The notes below the pieces were generated by a model. It did no database searches and had not been told where the DNA came from. It worked only from the letters and a program-made list of their open reading frames with translations. The position numbers and the translations under genes were made by a program. Below are positions 36,045 to 46,657 of a DNA stretch of 64,000 nt, one piece after another (within the stretch, counting starts at the first letter, position 1; each line of letters opens with the position of its first letter). Source of the stretch: Micractinium sp. NFX-FRZ (lineage: Eukaryota > Chlorophyta > Trebouxiophyceae > Chlorellales > Chlorellaceae); contig JAPTJF010000094.1 in assembly GCA_029339195.1 (NCBI GenBank), forward strand, positions 1 through 64,000. The letters are read 5' to 3'.

Positions 36045-38195
36045 TTATTTGACAGGCTCTGCCGCCAGGCCGATGATGTGGAGCAGCACATCGTGGGGCA
36101 CCAGCCTCAGCCAGCAGGCGTTACCAGGCATGTCAGCAGCACCAGCTGCAGCGGCGCCAGCCTGATCTGGGTTGCTGCCGCCTGCGCCCCCCAGCAGCAG
36201 CATGCGGGTGGCAGCCTTAAAGGCAGGCGGCCACAGGTTGTGGTGGGCGGGGCTCCAGTAGCAGATGTTGTTGGCAATCTGGAAGGCCCTGCAAGGTCAG
36301 TTCAGTGGGCAAGCAAGTGAACAGTGGAGCAGCCGGATCAGTTGGGTTGGCAGCTGGCAGTTTGGAAGCGCTCTGGTCGCATGGCAGGGCATGGCAGGGC
36401 GGGGCATGCGAGCGAGCTGGCAAGCACAGGGCCGGTCCTGTAATGAACCAGCATGGGGGCAACAAGCGACCGCAACCACCGCACTGCACTCACTCGGTGG
36501 CTTCGACATCCGGGCTGTAGAAGTCGAAAGGGTCCAGCACAGCGCGCACGCCACTCCCAACTGCTGCGGGGGCTGCCAGGCCGTGGCTGCTGCAAACGAA
36601 ACGCGGCGGGGCAGCATTGTAGTACACTGCTGGGCGGTAGCCTGCGGCAGTGAGAGCCTTGACAATCCGCAGGGCCGGGGTGTGGTATTCGCGCGATGCG
36701 GCGCCGCGCCTGGCATAGTAGTTAAGTATTGTCTGCCTAGGGACGCCATATGCCGCCGCGGCAACAAACGCAGCGTGCACCTCCCGGGAACAAGGAGGTT
36801 CGGGGTCCTGCACAACAGCAGGAGGGCAGTACTGGGGCAGTGGCTCAGGCAGCCACGTGCCGTTCTGGGCACACGCAGGCAGTGAGCGGCAGCCAGGCAG
36901 CAGGGGCAGTGGTTGGCTCACCATCATGCGCCACAGCGCACGGTGGATAGGGCAGCTCCATCCCGAGCCGCCACCCTCGCCGTCGATCTGCAGTGCTGGT
37001 CTGCTGGTGTTCAAATCCGGCGCGTCACAGCCCAGCATGGCTTCAACCAGCCCAGCGTCCATCTGCTGCACAGCCCCCAGCAGGGCACCTGCCGTCACTG
37101 GCGCGCCTGCTCGAAGTAACTTGCACAGCAGGCTTGCATCCCACTGCCGGCCAAACGCAAACGGCATGATGTTCTGCTCCTCGGCCAGCCTGAAAGGCAG
37201 ATCGCGAGACAGCAGCGCATGCAGCATTGCAGACGTGGCCGGCGTGACGGCAGCTTCCCGCACTGCGCGCAGCAGGTGGCGCGTCAGGGCTGCGCTGTCG
37301 GCTGCACCCAGCTGGCCAGCGGCTGCTGCCTCCTCCAGCCAGCAGGCCGCGTGGTCTGCCAGCGCACAGCTGCCATGGTGCAGGGCAGCTGCCAGCACGC
37401 CCAGGGCGCGCATGGGGCTGCCCAGCTGCAGCGCCCCCTGCTGCCGCCGCTCCTCAAGGTGCGGCAGGAGCAGGGCCCCCACCTGGCGGGTGGCAACAGA
37501 CTCCAGTGCGCTGCACCCGCTGCTCGCTGCCGCCGCTGGCAGCAGGCAGTCGGCTCCGTGCTGCAGAAGCACTGACACGAGCTGCCCGGTGGTGTTGATC
37601 TCGCCGGCGCCTGCATGTGCCACAAGGGCGCCCAGCGCTGTGGGGTCCGGCGTTGGGGTCAGCACCCAACTCCAGCAGTGCCAGCATGCAGGCGCCGCCA
37701 TCCACCCGTGCCTGCCTGCAAGCACGCGAGAGTAAACCAAAAAGACAGGACACACAGAACATCAGCACTGGACCGTCCTGATGGCGCGGGTTACATGCAC
37801 TGCTGGGGCAAGCCTGCAAATGCCACACTGCTCAGCCGACAACCGGCGGCTGCAACTCACGCTGCAGCAAACCCCAGCGGTGTCATGCCCCGCTCCATCC
37901 TGCCGAATCGGGCATTACTAAATTCGTCCACGCCCGAGGCTTGCAGAAACTGTTTGAGAGGAGCGCCCTCATGCTGTGCCCAGTCGGCCTGCAGCGGCGT
38001 GTCCAGCATTGGCGGCGCCCCGGCTGCCGCTGCCAGCGGTGGCAGCGCCTCTGCTTGCCCCGCGGCAACCGCGGCGTGCAGGCTGGTGAATCCCAGGGGG
38101 CCGACGTGGTTCAGGCTGCCGCCCGAGGCCAGCACACCGGCGAGGGCGTCGGCATCGCCCGCAAGGATGGAGGAGAAGAGGGCTGTATTCGCCAT
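36045..38195 (-). CDS. Ankyrin-repeat-like protein with a one-base frame break
   Basis: Three exons: 38195-37861, 37715-36494 and 36288-36045 (TAA). The start is MANTALFSSILAGDADALAG, directly followed by ankyrin-like units (LASGGSLNHVGPLGFTSLHA, then MLALLELGADPNA, then LVSVLLQHGADCLLPA). The middle is Ala/Leu-rich and helical with weaker repeats (LLCKLLRAGAPVTAGALLGA). The C-terminal exon encodes YWSPAHHNLWPPAFKAATRM and LVPHDVLLHIIGLAA; the last piece resembles a partial F-box-like helix (inference). Reading frames on either side of about 37645-37660 (plus) differ by one base: DPNA must be joined to PTALGALVAHAGAGEI by dropping a base in a C/G-rich run. The corrected protein would be about 599 aa. 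Ankyrin proteins mediate protein binding; the partner is unknown. TGTAA lies 285 bases downstream. Confidence 0.7.
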
Positions 38196-39194
38196 GGCAG
38201 CCGCGCTTTAGCAATAAAGTGCAGTGGGGTGTGAGAGACAAAGACACCAAGGAGCGCTCGAGAAACCTTGACCGGGACAGCATCCACAACGCCTAGCCAG
38301 GCAGCTGCCGCCCAGGGTGGCTTTTCCGCTGCCCCAACCAAGCAACCATGTATCATTCATCGCCCAGGAAGCTGCCCACCAAAGTGTTTTACAACAAAGC
38401 CGAGGAACTGCGCAGCATTACAAGTGATGTGAACGCAGGCAAGACAACCGAGGTGGTGGTGGCGGCAGGGCGGTGCGGTGCGGTGCAAGGCAACGGGAGA
38501 GCAGCTGCAGGGCAACACCGGTGTGGGTGTGGGGTCTCCACGATTCCGAGATGCATTAAACACAAGAATCAAATTTGGTGGTGGTGTTTATAGTGAATAA
38601 ACAGGGGCAGGGGAGAGGGAGGCCCGCTAGGAGCAGCAGCAGCAGCAGCTCCTGGCGCACAGCTCTTGGTGCACAAATGTCCCCAGGCCATGCTGCTGAC
38701 GGCGTGCGCCTGGGCTGCTTGTGCACCCCGACTGCTTAGCTTCGGTGCAGCAGAAAAGCAGGCCAGATACAATATTGAATCTCGGCTTGAGTCAAAGAGC
38801 CAAAGGGGTACGTTGGCTTGCGGCGGCGCGCAAGGTCTCAAGCCACGGCAGGGTATGCCGGCGAGGGGGCAGCGCGGGGAGAGGGTGGTGCAGGCAGGAG
38901 AGGGAGGGCAGCAAGTATGGCGGGGCATGTGGAATCAGACACAGCACAGGCAGCGGCTTCAGCACCCCACGAGCAGCACAGATGACCCCTGGACAAACGC
39001 ACCTCAACCTTGCTCAATTATGATGCTGATAGTGTGGAGGAGGCGGCGGCTTGGGTAATAACGTTGGAATGGAACCTGCACTGATGTTGAGCAGCGGCAC
39101 ACAAAACAGCTGCGTGCCAGGGAGGAACAGGATCACCAGGGGACTGCCTGGTCCCTGCTGTTGGCGCAGCCATTTTGTGCTGTGCATGGACTTA
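38196..39194. other. Gene-free stretch
   Basis: Upstream flank of the ankyrin gene. A plus-strand open stretch at 38348-38593 (starting MYHSSPRKLP) has no splice or family support and ends in simple sequence. Nothing else stands out. Confidence 0.35.
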
Positions 39195-40201
39195 CGACCT
39201 ATGTAGGGCTCCCCTCAGCCGGCTGACCCAGGATGCCTACCTCACCGCCTTGCGACCCGCACACGCCCTCTGCCTGCCTTGTTGCATCCCCCACATCCTA
39301 TCCCGCTCCTGCCCTGCTTCACCCTTGAGCTTTGCCGCACTTCCCTATGTGCCACTCCACCCCACCCCACAAACTCCACTCACCGTATCTAGGAGCTGTC
39401 GTCCAGCACACTGCCTGCTTTGACGCCGCCAACGCCGCCGCTGCTGTTGAGGTTCTCAGCCAGCTGCTACAGCCGCAGCTGCTGCTGCTCTTGCTCCATG
39501 CTATCCATGCCGGGATGTGGCTGCTGCTGCTACTGCTGCTGCTGCTGCTGCTGCTGGTACGCCTGCCGCAGCATGTCCTGGGCGAGGGGCGAATGGGTGC
39601 CGCCGCGGTCTCTCCCCTTCCCTCCCCATCGCAGCTGTTTCCGTCTGCAGTGGCAGGCGGGGCAGGCAGGTGGGTATGCAAGCCAAAAAATGGGAGTGCA
39701 GGAGACAGGGAGCAGGCAGGCAGGCAGGCGTGAGGAATGACTGTGATGTGCATGCAAGAGTGAAGAATCAAGAGCGCAGACCGTTGGTGCCAACTGAGTT
39801 GGTGCCAGCAGAGCTTGGGCAGGTAGCTTCACAAACCCGCTGCCAGACCCATCTCTGCCTGCCACTAATCTCACGACGAATGTTTGCTTCCCACTTGTAT
39901 CCTGCCTTGACGGGCGCATAAACCAACTTGCAGCATGCACCCAACAGCAGCCACAGCAGGCACTACGGGCAGCGGGCAAGGTGAGAGCCACCAGCGCACC
40001 CTGCAGCAGCATCTTGAAATGGGCCATTCAAGCTGCGCCCAAGATCAACCACCCAAGGTAGCAAAACAACTGCGGGCACTCGCGCCCTCGGCCCATCAAC
40101 CACCCACCCCACCCGACTTGACCTTCTGGGTGACTCCACTCCACGCCCACCCCACCTTGAACGCCAGCAGTTCGTGGGCTAGCAGCGTCATGTTGGCAGA
40201 C
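39195..40201 (-). pseudogene. Displaced exon copies of the large 11.8-23.5 kb gene
   Basis: 39195-39680 aligns base by base with 18545-19070. It includes the intron side (CAGCCGGCT.A.CCAGGAT.CCT.CCTCACCGCCTTG) and the exon containing LRQAYQQQQ and PGMDSM. The copied exon has three in-frame TAG codons and a frameshift upstream of LRQAY. A second fragment, 40201-40156, copies exon 25 (original 12482-12422): it keeps the acceptor side, the LAH and LLAFK motifs and the GTGGG donor, with 15 bases deleted. In the original gene the LLAFK exon lies 3' of the Gln exon; here it lies 5' of it on the same strand, so the fragments are rearranged. It is not expected to make protein. Confidence 0.75.
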
Positions 40202-42234
40202 CTACAGGCAACGCCAGCAATAAGCACATCGGCGCGCTGCACCCGAGGGCCACAGACCTGTGGGCAGTGGGTGGGCGGGCGGACGAAAAATGTTGCAGCA
40301 GCAGGCAGTCGGTCCACAGGGCACATGTGGGTGAACGACTCATCACAGGTCCCTCCTGCTACCCATCCACACACACGCCTACCCATCTGCAGCAATGTAC
40401 CAGCATGCAGGTACCCTCATCCGTACCTCGTGCAGGGACAGCTGCCTGCCCTGCGCCAACACCTCGGATTCTCCTTACCCATTGTTTGACGTGTGGTGAG
40501 CTGGGGGTGTGGGCGATCATGTGCTGGGGCGACGATCTGGGAGCAGAACTGGTGCATGGGAGGATATGGGGGGGTGAATTTTGCAGTGAGAGGGAGGCAG
40601 GGGTGCGAGGGTGATGCGCTGCTTAATGGCAGGGCCGCTTTGTTGGAGGGCGGAGGTGACACTGGTGGGAAGCAACGTGACGCGAGACGGTAGCGACAGA
40701 GGGGTCACAGCAAGGGGGAGCAGTACTACCCTGGGTGAGCCAGGGGTATGAAAAGGGGGCGGGGCAATCGTGATTCAGGGGTGCAGGGAGCAAGTGGACG
40801 TATGCAGGCAACTGTGGATGCGTACAGTAGCGGAGGTGGAGGTGACATACTGCCCAGCTTATCAGCTGGCCGTGTGAAAGTTGTCGCTGCATGTGCCATC
40901 ACAAATCCCCGCACCAGTCGAACAGTGTGCAAAGTGCACATGTACCCCCTGCACCCCCGCCACCACCACCACCACGCACATATTTGATGTTACATAGCCC
41001 CGACAACAGATAAGTCACCCGTAAGCTGCCAACAACATGCAGGCCCTGCAACCCACACTCCCCACCTGGCCAGGCGGTGCGACACGTTTGCGCAAGCCGT
41101 GGCGGCCAACTCGCCTGCAGCACATGGGGCAGGGCAAGACGGAGGGCAGGGCAGCAGACGCCAAGGGATGGTCAGGGCAGAAAGGGGCGCATGGCATAGT
41201 GAGCGTTGTGCGCGGGCGAAACACCAGCCTTGGTTGATCCAGCACCACATTTGCCTTGGGGCCTCGAGCCCGAGCCCGCTACCGCACGCCAGCTGCCAGC
41301 CACAGCACTCCGCACACCAAAGGCACCCCCAAGCGCCGCACGCTTGCCCGGCCAGCCAGCCTTCCACAGTCCCCCAGCCCCACGACCCACACCACACCTG
41401 GAGCGTGCATTCCGGCAGGAGACAAGCTAGGCCGCAATCGACGCCATGCACGCCTGCAGCTGATCCAGACGAAATTGTGGAGGCCCCACCTGCCGCTTAG
41501 CTGTGTGCTTGTCACAAGAGCTTCGGTGAGGACCACCGCTGCCTCCAGTGCATGGCGCGTGCACTGGAAGTGCCAAGGCGGCTTAGGGCCACCACCAGCC
41601 CGCAATCATTTGTGTGCTAATGCTGCCCTACAGGTGCCGCGCCTGCCGCTGCCGCTGCCGCCGGCAGCGCCGCCTGGAACTACAGTGGCCCTCGAGTGCG
41701 CGGCTGCATGCCGCATCACGCCTGCAAGTCTCAAGGCTGCCTGCCAACGCGGGCCAGCCGCAGGAAGCTGCAGGAAGCGCTGATCAGTGATTGTCGCCGC
41801 GATGGTCTTCGTTGCGCACGAGCGGGCTGCAGCAAAGCAATATTTGCAGTGCAGACAGGCGGGCAGATACAAGCAACATGCAGTTTGGCGATCCCAGACT
41901 GCCCAACCCCTGGTGTGTTGGATGGCAGCTGCCAGCGCCGCAGCCGCCGCATGTGCCTGGCCAACCACTTGCTAACACTCTGCTGGCTGACAGTACTGGG
42001 ACACGGGACAGGGCCAAACTGCTTCGTGTCATCAGGTTATTTAATTTTTAAACTCAAACAAAATGCAGTTGTGCACGCAAGGCCACAGCAATGAGAGGGA
42101 AAGAGAGTTCATACCGCTACAGTTGATAGCGGCGCGCTCGAGGGCGGGGGAGCACGGCACAAAGGCAAGTGAAGCGTAGGTCATCTGCTGCATGTCTGCA
42201 TTGCCAGGGCGAGGGGACCTTCTGCACGTAAGTT
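40202..42234. other. Gene-free stretch
   Basis: No joinable exons on either strand. Short CACC/CAC tracts occur near 40955-40980. It includes the 3' flank of the first ARM-MYND gene, but no TGTAA was found there. Confidence 0.35.
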
Positions 42235-43599
42235 TCATGCAGACTCTGCCTGAGAGGCGGCAGCAGCAGCGGCCTGCAGGCGGCGGCACTCCGCCTTGTG
42301 TGCCCGCCAGTGCGCGTCCCGGCATGCCTCACTGCAGTACCGCGCCACCCGCCACCTGCGGGCAGGCACGGGGAGGCGAAAGGAGTCAGCGTGATTAGTG
42401 TGGGCGCCAAACAGACTGCATTCATGTGCAGCCCAATCATCCCGTTCCCCCATCCAGCCATGTAAGGGGCCCACACCACCACTCAGCTACAGCCTACTGG
42501 CAGCCGCAATGATTGCACCCCGAGCGCCCTCTCACCCGCCGCAGCGGCGCAGGCGCTGGGTGTTGATGCAGGTGCCGGCCGCGCACACCCTGGGAGCGGC
42601 GATGCGTGGTGCGGGGGCAGCAGGCTCTGCCTCCTCTACTGCCCCTTCTGCTGCCGCCTCCCGAGCTGCTGCCCCGTTTGTAGCCTCCGCTGCTGCCACC
42701 TCTACTGCTGCTGCTGCTGCTGCCGCCTCAGCAGTCTCCTCTGCTGCCTGTCCGCCTGCTGCTGCCTGCCCGCTCACTGCTGCTGCTGCCGCCTCTGGTG
42801 CCTGGGTAGCACCCAACAGGCTGCGCAGGCGGCCCGTGCGCTCGTACTCAAGACCCCTCAGCACCACACCTGCCATTTGCTGCACGCGCTCACTGCGGCT
42901 TGTCAGCAGGAGCATGCCCACACCAGCTGCCACACCAGCAGCTGTCAGTGCTGCCTGGTGGTCGCTGCTGAGCACCACGTGGAACAGAGCTTTCAGTGCC
43001 TCCTCCTGCACCTCCGCACTGCGGCTGCGGCACAGGCACTGCAGCAGCACGGGGATGCCACCAGCTGCCACCAGTGCGTCAACATCGTCCATGCAGATGT
43101 TGGTGAGCGCCGCTGAGGCATGCGCCAGCACTTCCTGCCCGTCGCTGCGCTGCAAGCACTGCAGCAGAGCAGGGATTGCTCCAGCCGCTGCGGCAGCTGC
43201 AGCAAGGTCAGCTTCAGGGCGGTCCATCGAATCACGCGGCGTCATGTACCGCAGCAGCGCTGATCCAACGTGCTGCCCTGCCTCCTCACTGCTGCGCAGG
43301 TGCCCCACCAGCACAGGAAAGGCTCCTGCCGCTGCAATTGCTGCCCGGTCAGCAGGATTAGCTGCTGCAAGCCGGCACAGCGCCACCACCGCTGCATCCA
43401 CCAGCACCCAGCTCCTGCCCTGTCGCAGGCAACTGACCAAGGCTGGGATGCCGTCAGCTGCTGCTATGGCTGCTCTCAAATCCGGGCCCTCGGCTGCGAG
43501 GTCGGCCAGCACCCCTGCCGCAACCTCCACCTCCGTCTCGCTCCTGCCCTGGCCCAGGCGTGCCACCAGGGCGGGGATGTTGCGGCTGGATGCTGCCAT
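42235..43599 (-). CDS. ARM-repeat protein with altered MYND finger (copy A)
   Basis: Exons 43599-42536 and 42355-42235 (TGA) encode 394 aa. The start MAASSRNIPALVARLGQG sits at the first repeat, as in the sister genes. About six armadillo units are visible, each with a core like AAAGAIPALLQCLQRS. An Ala/Glu-rich linker follows (about residues 240-340), then a MYND-type finger: VCAAGTCINTQRLRRCGG joined by the splice to RVARYCSEACRDAHWRAHK. The residue after CGG is Trp (TGG at 42354-42352), where copies B and C have Cys, so one zinc ligand is missing. ARM solenoids and MYND fingers both bind proteins; substrates are unknown. The phase and position of the single intron are identical in all three genes. 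Tandem neighbour of copy B on the same strand. Confidence 0.85.
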
Positions 43600-44631
43600 T
43601 GGATGATGATACTCAGTAAAGTGCGAAGGGCAGTTTACACCCTGCACCCAAAGAAGTGTGCATATTGTGAGCACAAGGGGGGGCAGGGCACACCGCAAGG
43701 CGGCGGCCTCCTGGTGGGCGGCGGCAAGTGAACCTGGGCCGCGGAGCACAGCGAGGGGGCGGTGGCACACCTGCTGTGATCACGGCAACGGGGCCCCACC
43801 CCAAAGCGCCGTAGGGGCCGCCGAACGCGCGGTTCAAGTTTCGCTGGCGAAAGACGGCTTTGATCGCCGGTAACCGCTGCTGTGTGAAATCCGGTATAAG
43901 GACAGTGTGACGAGTGCCGACTGCGCGGCCCAGGTCTTGCCAGGTTTCATTTAGGGAGCGCCAGGCGCCGCCCACCTGGCGCTCCCGCCGCTCCTTGCAA
44001 GAACTTCTTGAAGAAGTGCACGTTCACAAAAGGTTCACAAGAGCGGCTCCCTTTGCGCCTCCATGCTCTCCCAGAAGTCCTGGTTCATTACTTATAGTTG
44101 ACAAGTCTGCTTTTACTGAAGCCCGCTGCCTGCCACTGGTAGCCCGCTTTCATTGCAGGAGAATGGGCAGTTGGGAGGGGCAGGTAGGCAGGACGGCACT
44201 TGCAGGCTGCACTCTGGGTGGGCGGGCCCACGCAGCCCGACTGGGGCCAGTCCTCTTTCAATCCTCCCTGGCATCATGCAGCGCCCGCACCGTCAGGCGC
44301 CCCGGCACCACTGTTGACCAGCATTCAGCCCCCACGTCAATGGCCTATTGCCGCAGCACCGTGCCCGGCCCTGCGGAAGAGTTGTTGTTCCCCCTTCCCC
44401 CTTTTGCACAGCCCTCCCACTGCTGCCTTCCCTATGCAAGGTCAATAGTTTGTTGTCTCACCCTTATGTCTTGCAGTTTTCTCTGCACTGCAGCAGAGCA
44501 GCCGTCTGGCGCTCCCAACGCCTGGCCTCCTGGCCTGCACACGCCCGTCGATGCTTCACATGCACCCATGTAACGTTCTCGTAGGGAGCAGCCGTGGGTC
44601 GTGAGCCAGCCTGCACTTCCCTGTGCTACAG
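43600..44631. other. Spacer between ARM-MYND copies A and B
   Basis: Upstream region of copy A, containing a strong hairpin at 43954-43986. No exon is supported. Confidence 0.4.
43954..43986. repeat. Perfect 12-bp inverted repeat upstream of copy A
   Basis: GGGAGCGCCAGG, a 9-base GC-rich loop, then CCTGGCGCTCCC. It lies about 355 bases upstream of the ATG of copy A. It could be an operator-like palindrome or an RNA hairpin; there is no independent evidence for either. Confidence 0.85.
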
Positions 44632-44636
44632 TTACA
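44632..44636 (-). other. Poly(A) signal TGTAA of copy B
   Basis: TGTAA on the minus strand about 235 bases after the stop at 44871. Confidence 0.5.
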
Positions 44637-44870
44637 TCTACTAGAAGAGGCGCTCGCTACATCCGCATGCATAATCACAGGAAGGAAAAGGTCCAAAAGG
44701 GGCCTGGTGCAGGAATAGGTGTTCATCAGTGTAGCGCACGCTGTGCAAGAGCAGCGGGGAAATCCTGGAAGAGTTGGGCTGTGGGCAGAGAGATGCACGC
44801 ATTTGTTGACAAAGAAAACGTCAGAGGGGTAGTGAATTTGGTGCAGGCAGGCGTGCCCAGACACAAAAGG

Positions 44871-46657
44871 TCACGAGGAGGAGGACGCATTGGAAGGCTC
44901 GAAGCGGGCGCCGGCGCCGGCAGCGGCAGCTGCCTGCAGGCGGCGGCACTCGCGCTTGTGTGCCCGCCAGTGCGCGTCCCTGCATGCCTCGCTGCAGTAC
45001 CGCGCCACCCGGCACCTGCGGGCGGACGTTTGGGGGGCAGGGGCAAGCAGGGGAAGGGAACCACCATTTGCTAACGGAACAGGCTGCATTGCCAAGCAGA
45101 GCACATACCAGAGGGTTGAGCAACAGCCTGAGCCACCGGCAGCATTGCACCCACGTTTCAAGGTGCCACAGCCCGCCGCACTCACCCGCCGCAGCGGCGC
45201 AGGTGGTGGGTGTTGGTGCAACCCACGACCGCGCACGCCCTGGGAGCAGTAGCAGGCGGTGCGGGGGCTGTAAGCGCTGCCTCCTCTGCAGCCGCCGCCT
45301 CTGCTACCTCCACAGCGGCTGCCCCCTCCTCCCCCTCCTCCGCCGCTGCCTGCCCAGCTGCCGCCTCCTCTGCTACCTCCAAAGCTGCTGCCTCCTCCTC
45401 ACCATCCTCCACCGCTGCCTGCCCTGCTACCACCTCCGTTGCTACCTCCATAAATGCTGCCTTCTCCGCAGCTGCCTCCGCTGGAGCCTGCTCTGCTGGC
45501 ACCACCTCTGCTGCCTCCTTCAGAGCTGCCTCCTGTACTGCCGCTTCCACTGCTCCCTCCACAGGTGCTCCGTCCTCCTCTGCTGCTGCCTCCTCAGCCG
45601 CCGCTTCCTCAGCTGTTGGTGCCCCCTCCACACCTGCTGCTCCCACCGCGGCTGCCTCACCAGCAGACAGCCTGCTGAGCGCATCTGCTGCTACCCGCTG
45701 CAATGCCACGCTGGGGCTGCTGCGCTGCAGCTGCCGCAAGGCGGGAATGCCTCCGGCAGCTGTGATTGCCGCCTGGTGGTCAGGACTGCTCTCTGCAAGC
45801 TTGTCCAGTGTGGCGACGGCAAACATATGCCCCACCTCACTGCTGCTCCTCTGCAAGAACTGCACCAGAGCGCCAATGCCGCCTTCCGCGGCGATGGCTG
45901 CACAACAGTCTGAGCTGACGTAGGACACACTGAGAAGTGCTCTGGCTGCTCCCTGCGCTGACTCACAGCCGCTGCGCTGCAGACACTGCACCAACGCAGC
46001 TAAGCCTCCCGCTGCTGCAAGGGCTGCGCAGTTCTCAGGCCTGCCATCGGTCAAGCTGCTAAGCGCATCAGCTGCTCGCCACTGCGCCGCCTCGCTGCTG
46101 CTGCTGCGCAGAAGCCCCACCAGCAGGTGAATGGCGCCGTCAGCGGCTATGGCTGCCTGGTTGGCCGCACTGAAGGTTGCAAGATTGCTGAGCGCTCTCA
46201 ATGCACACTCAAGCATCAGCACGCTGCGGCCCGCGTGCAGGCAACGCACAAGGGCCGGTATGGCGCCTGCTGCTGCGACGGCTGGACAAAGATTCTGGCT
46301 GTGCTCAGTTATGGTAGCCAGCGTTACAGCAGCATTGGTCTGCATGTCCGCCCTGCTGCTGTGCCTCAGGCACTGCAGCAGTGCAGGTACTCCTCCCGCT
46401 GCTGCAATGGCCGCCGCACTGTGCGTCGCCAGGTGGGCAAGAGCCGCAGCTGCTTCTCTCTGCAGTAACTCGTTGCTGCCACAGCGCAAGCACCGCACTA
46501 GGGCTGGGATGCCGCCTGCTGCTACGATGCCTGCCCTGGGCTCAGGTCCCTCTTCGGCGAGCTGGTGCAGCACGTATGCTGCCACCGTCTGCTGCCTCTC
46601 TCTGCCACGCTGCAGGTGCGCCACTAGGGACGGGATGTTACTTCTGGGTGCCGCCAT
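44871..46657 (-). CDS. ARM-repeat protein with C-terminal MYND zinc finger (copy B)
   Basis: Exons 46657-45186 and 45015-44871 (TGA) encode 538 aa. The start is MAAPRSNIPSLVAHLQRG, homologous to copy A. About eight armadillo units follow (cores such as AAAGGVPALLQCLRHS and AAEGGIGALVQFLQRS) to about residue 330. Then comes an unusually long Ala/Glu/Val low-complexity linker (to about 470) with internal repetition (AAEEGEEGAAAVEVAEAAAA). The MYND finger is complete: CAVVGCTNTHHLRRCGG, then CRVARYCSEACRDAHWRAHK and Cys, with all seven Cys and one His. The intron splits the finger between CGG and CRVARYC. MYND fingers usually bind short Pro-containing motifs in partners. The last exon is nearly identical in DNA to that of copy A, pointing to recent tandem duplication or gene conversion. 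Confidence 0.88.
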
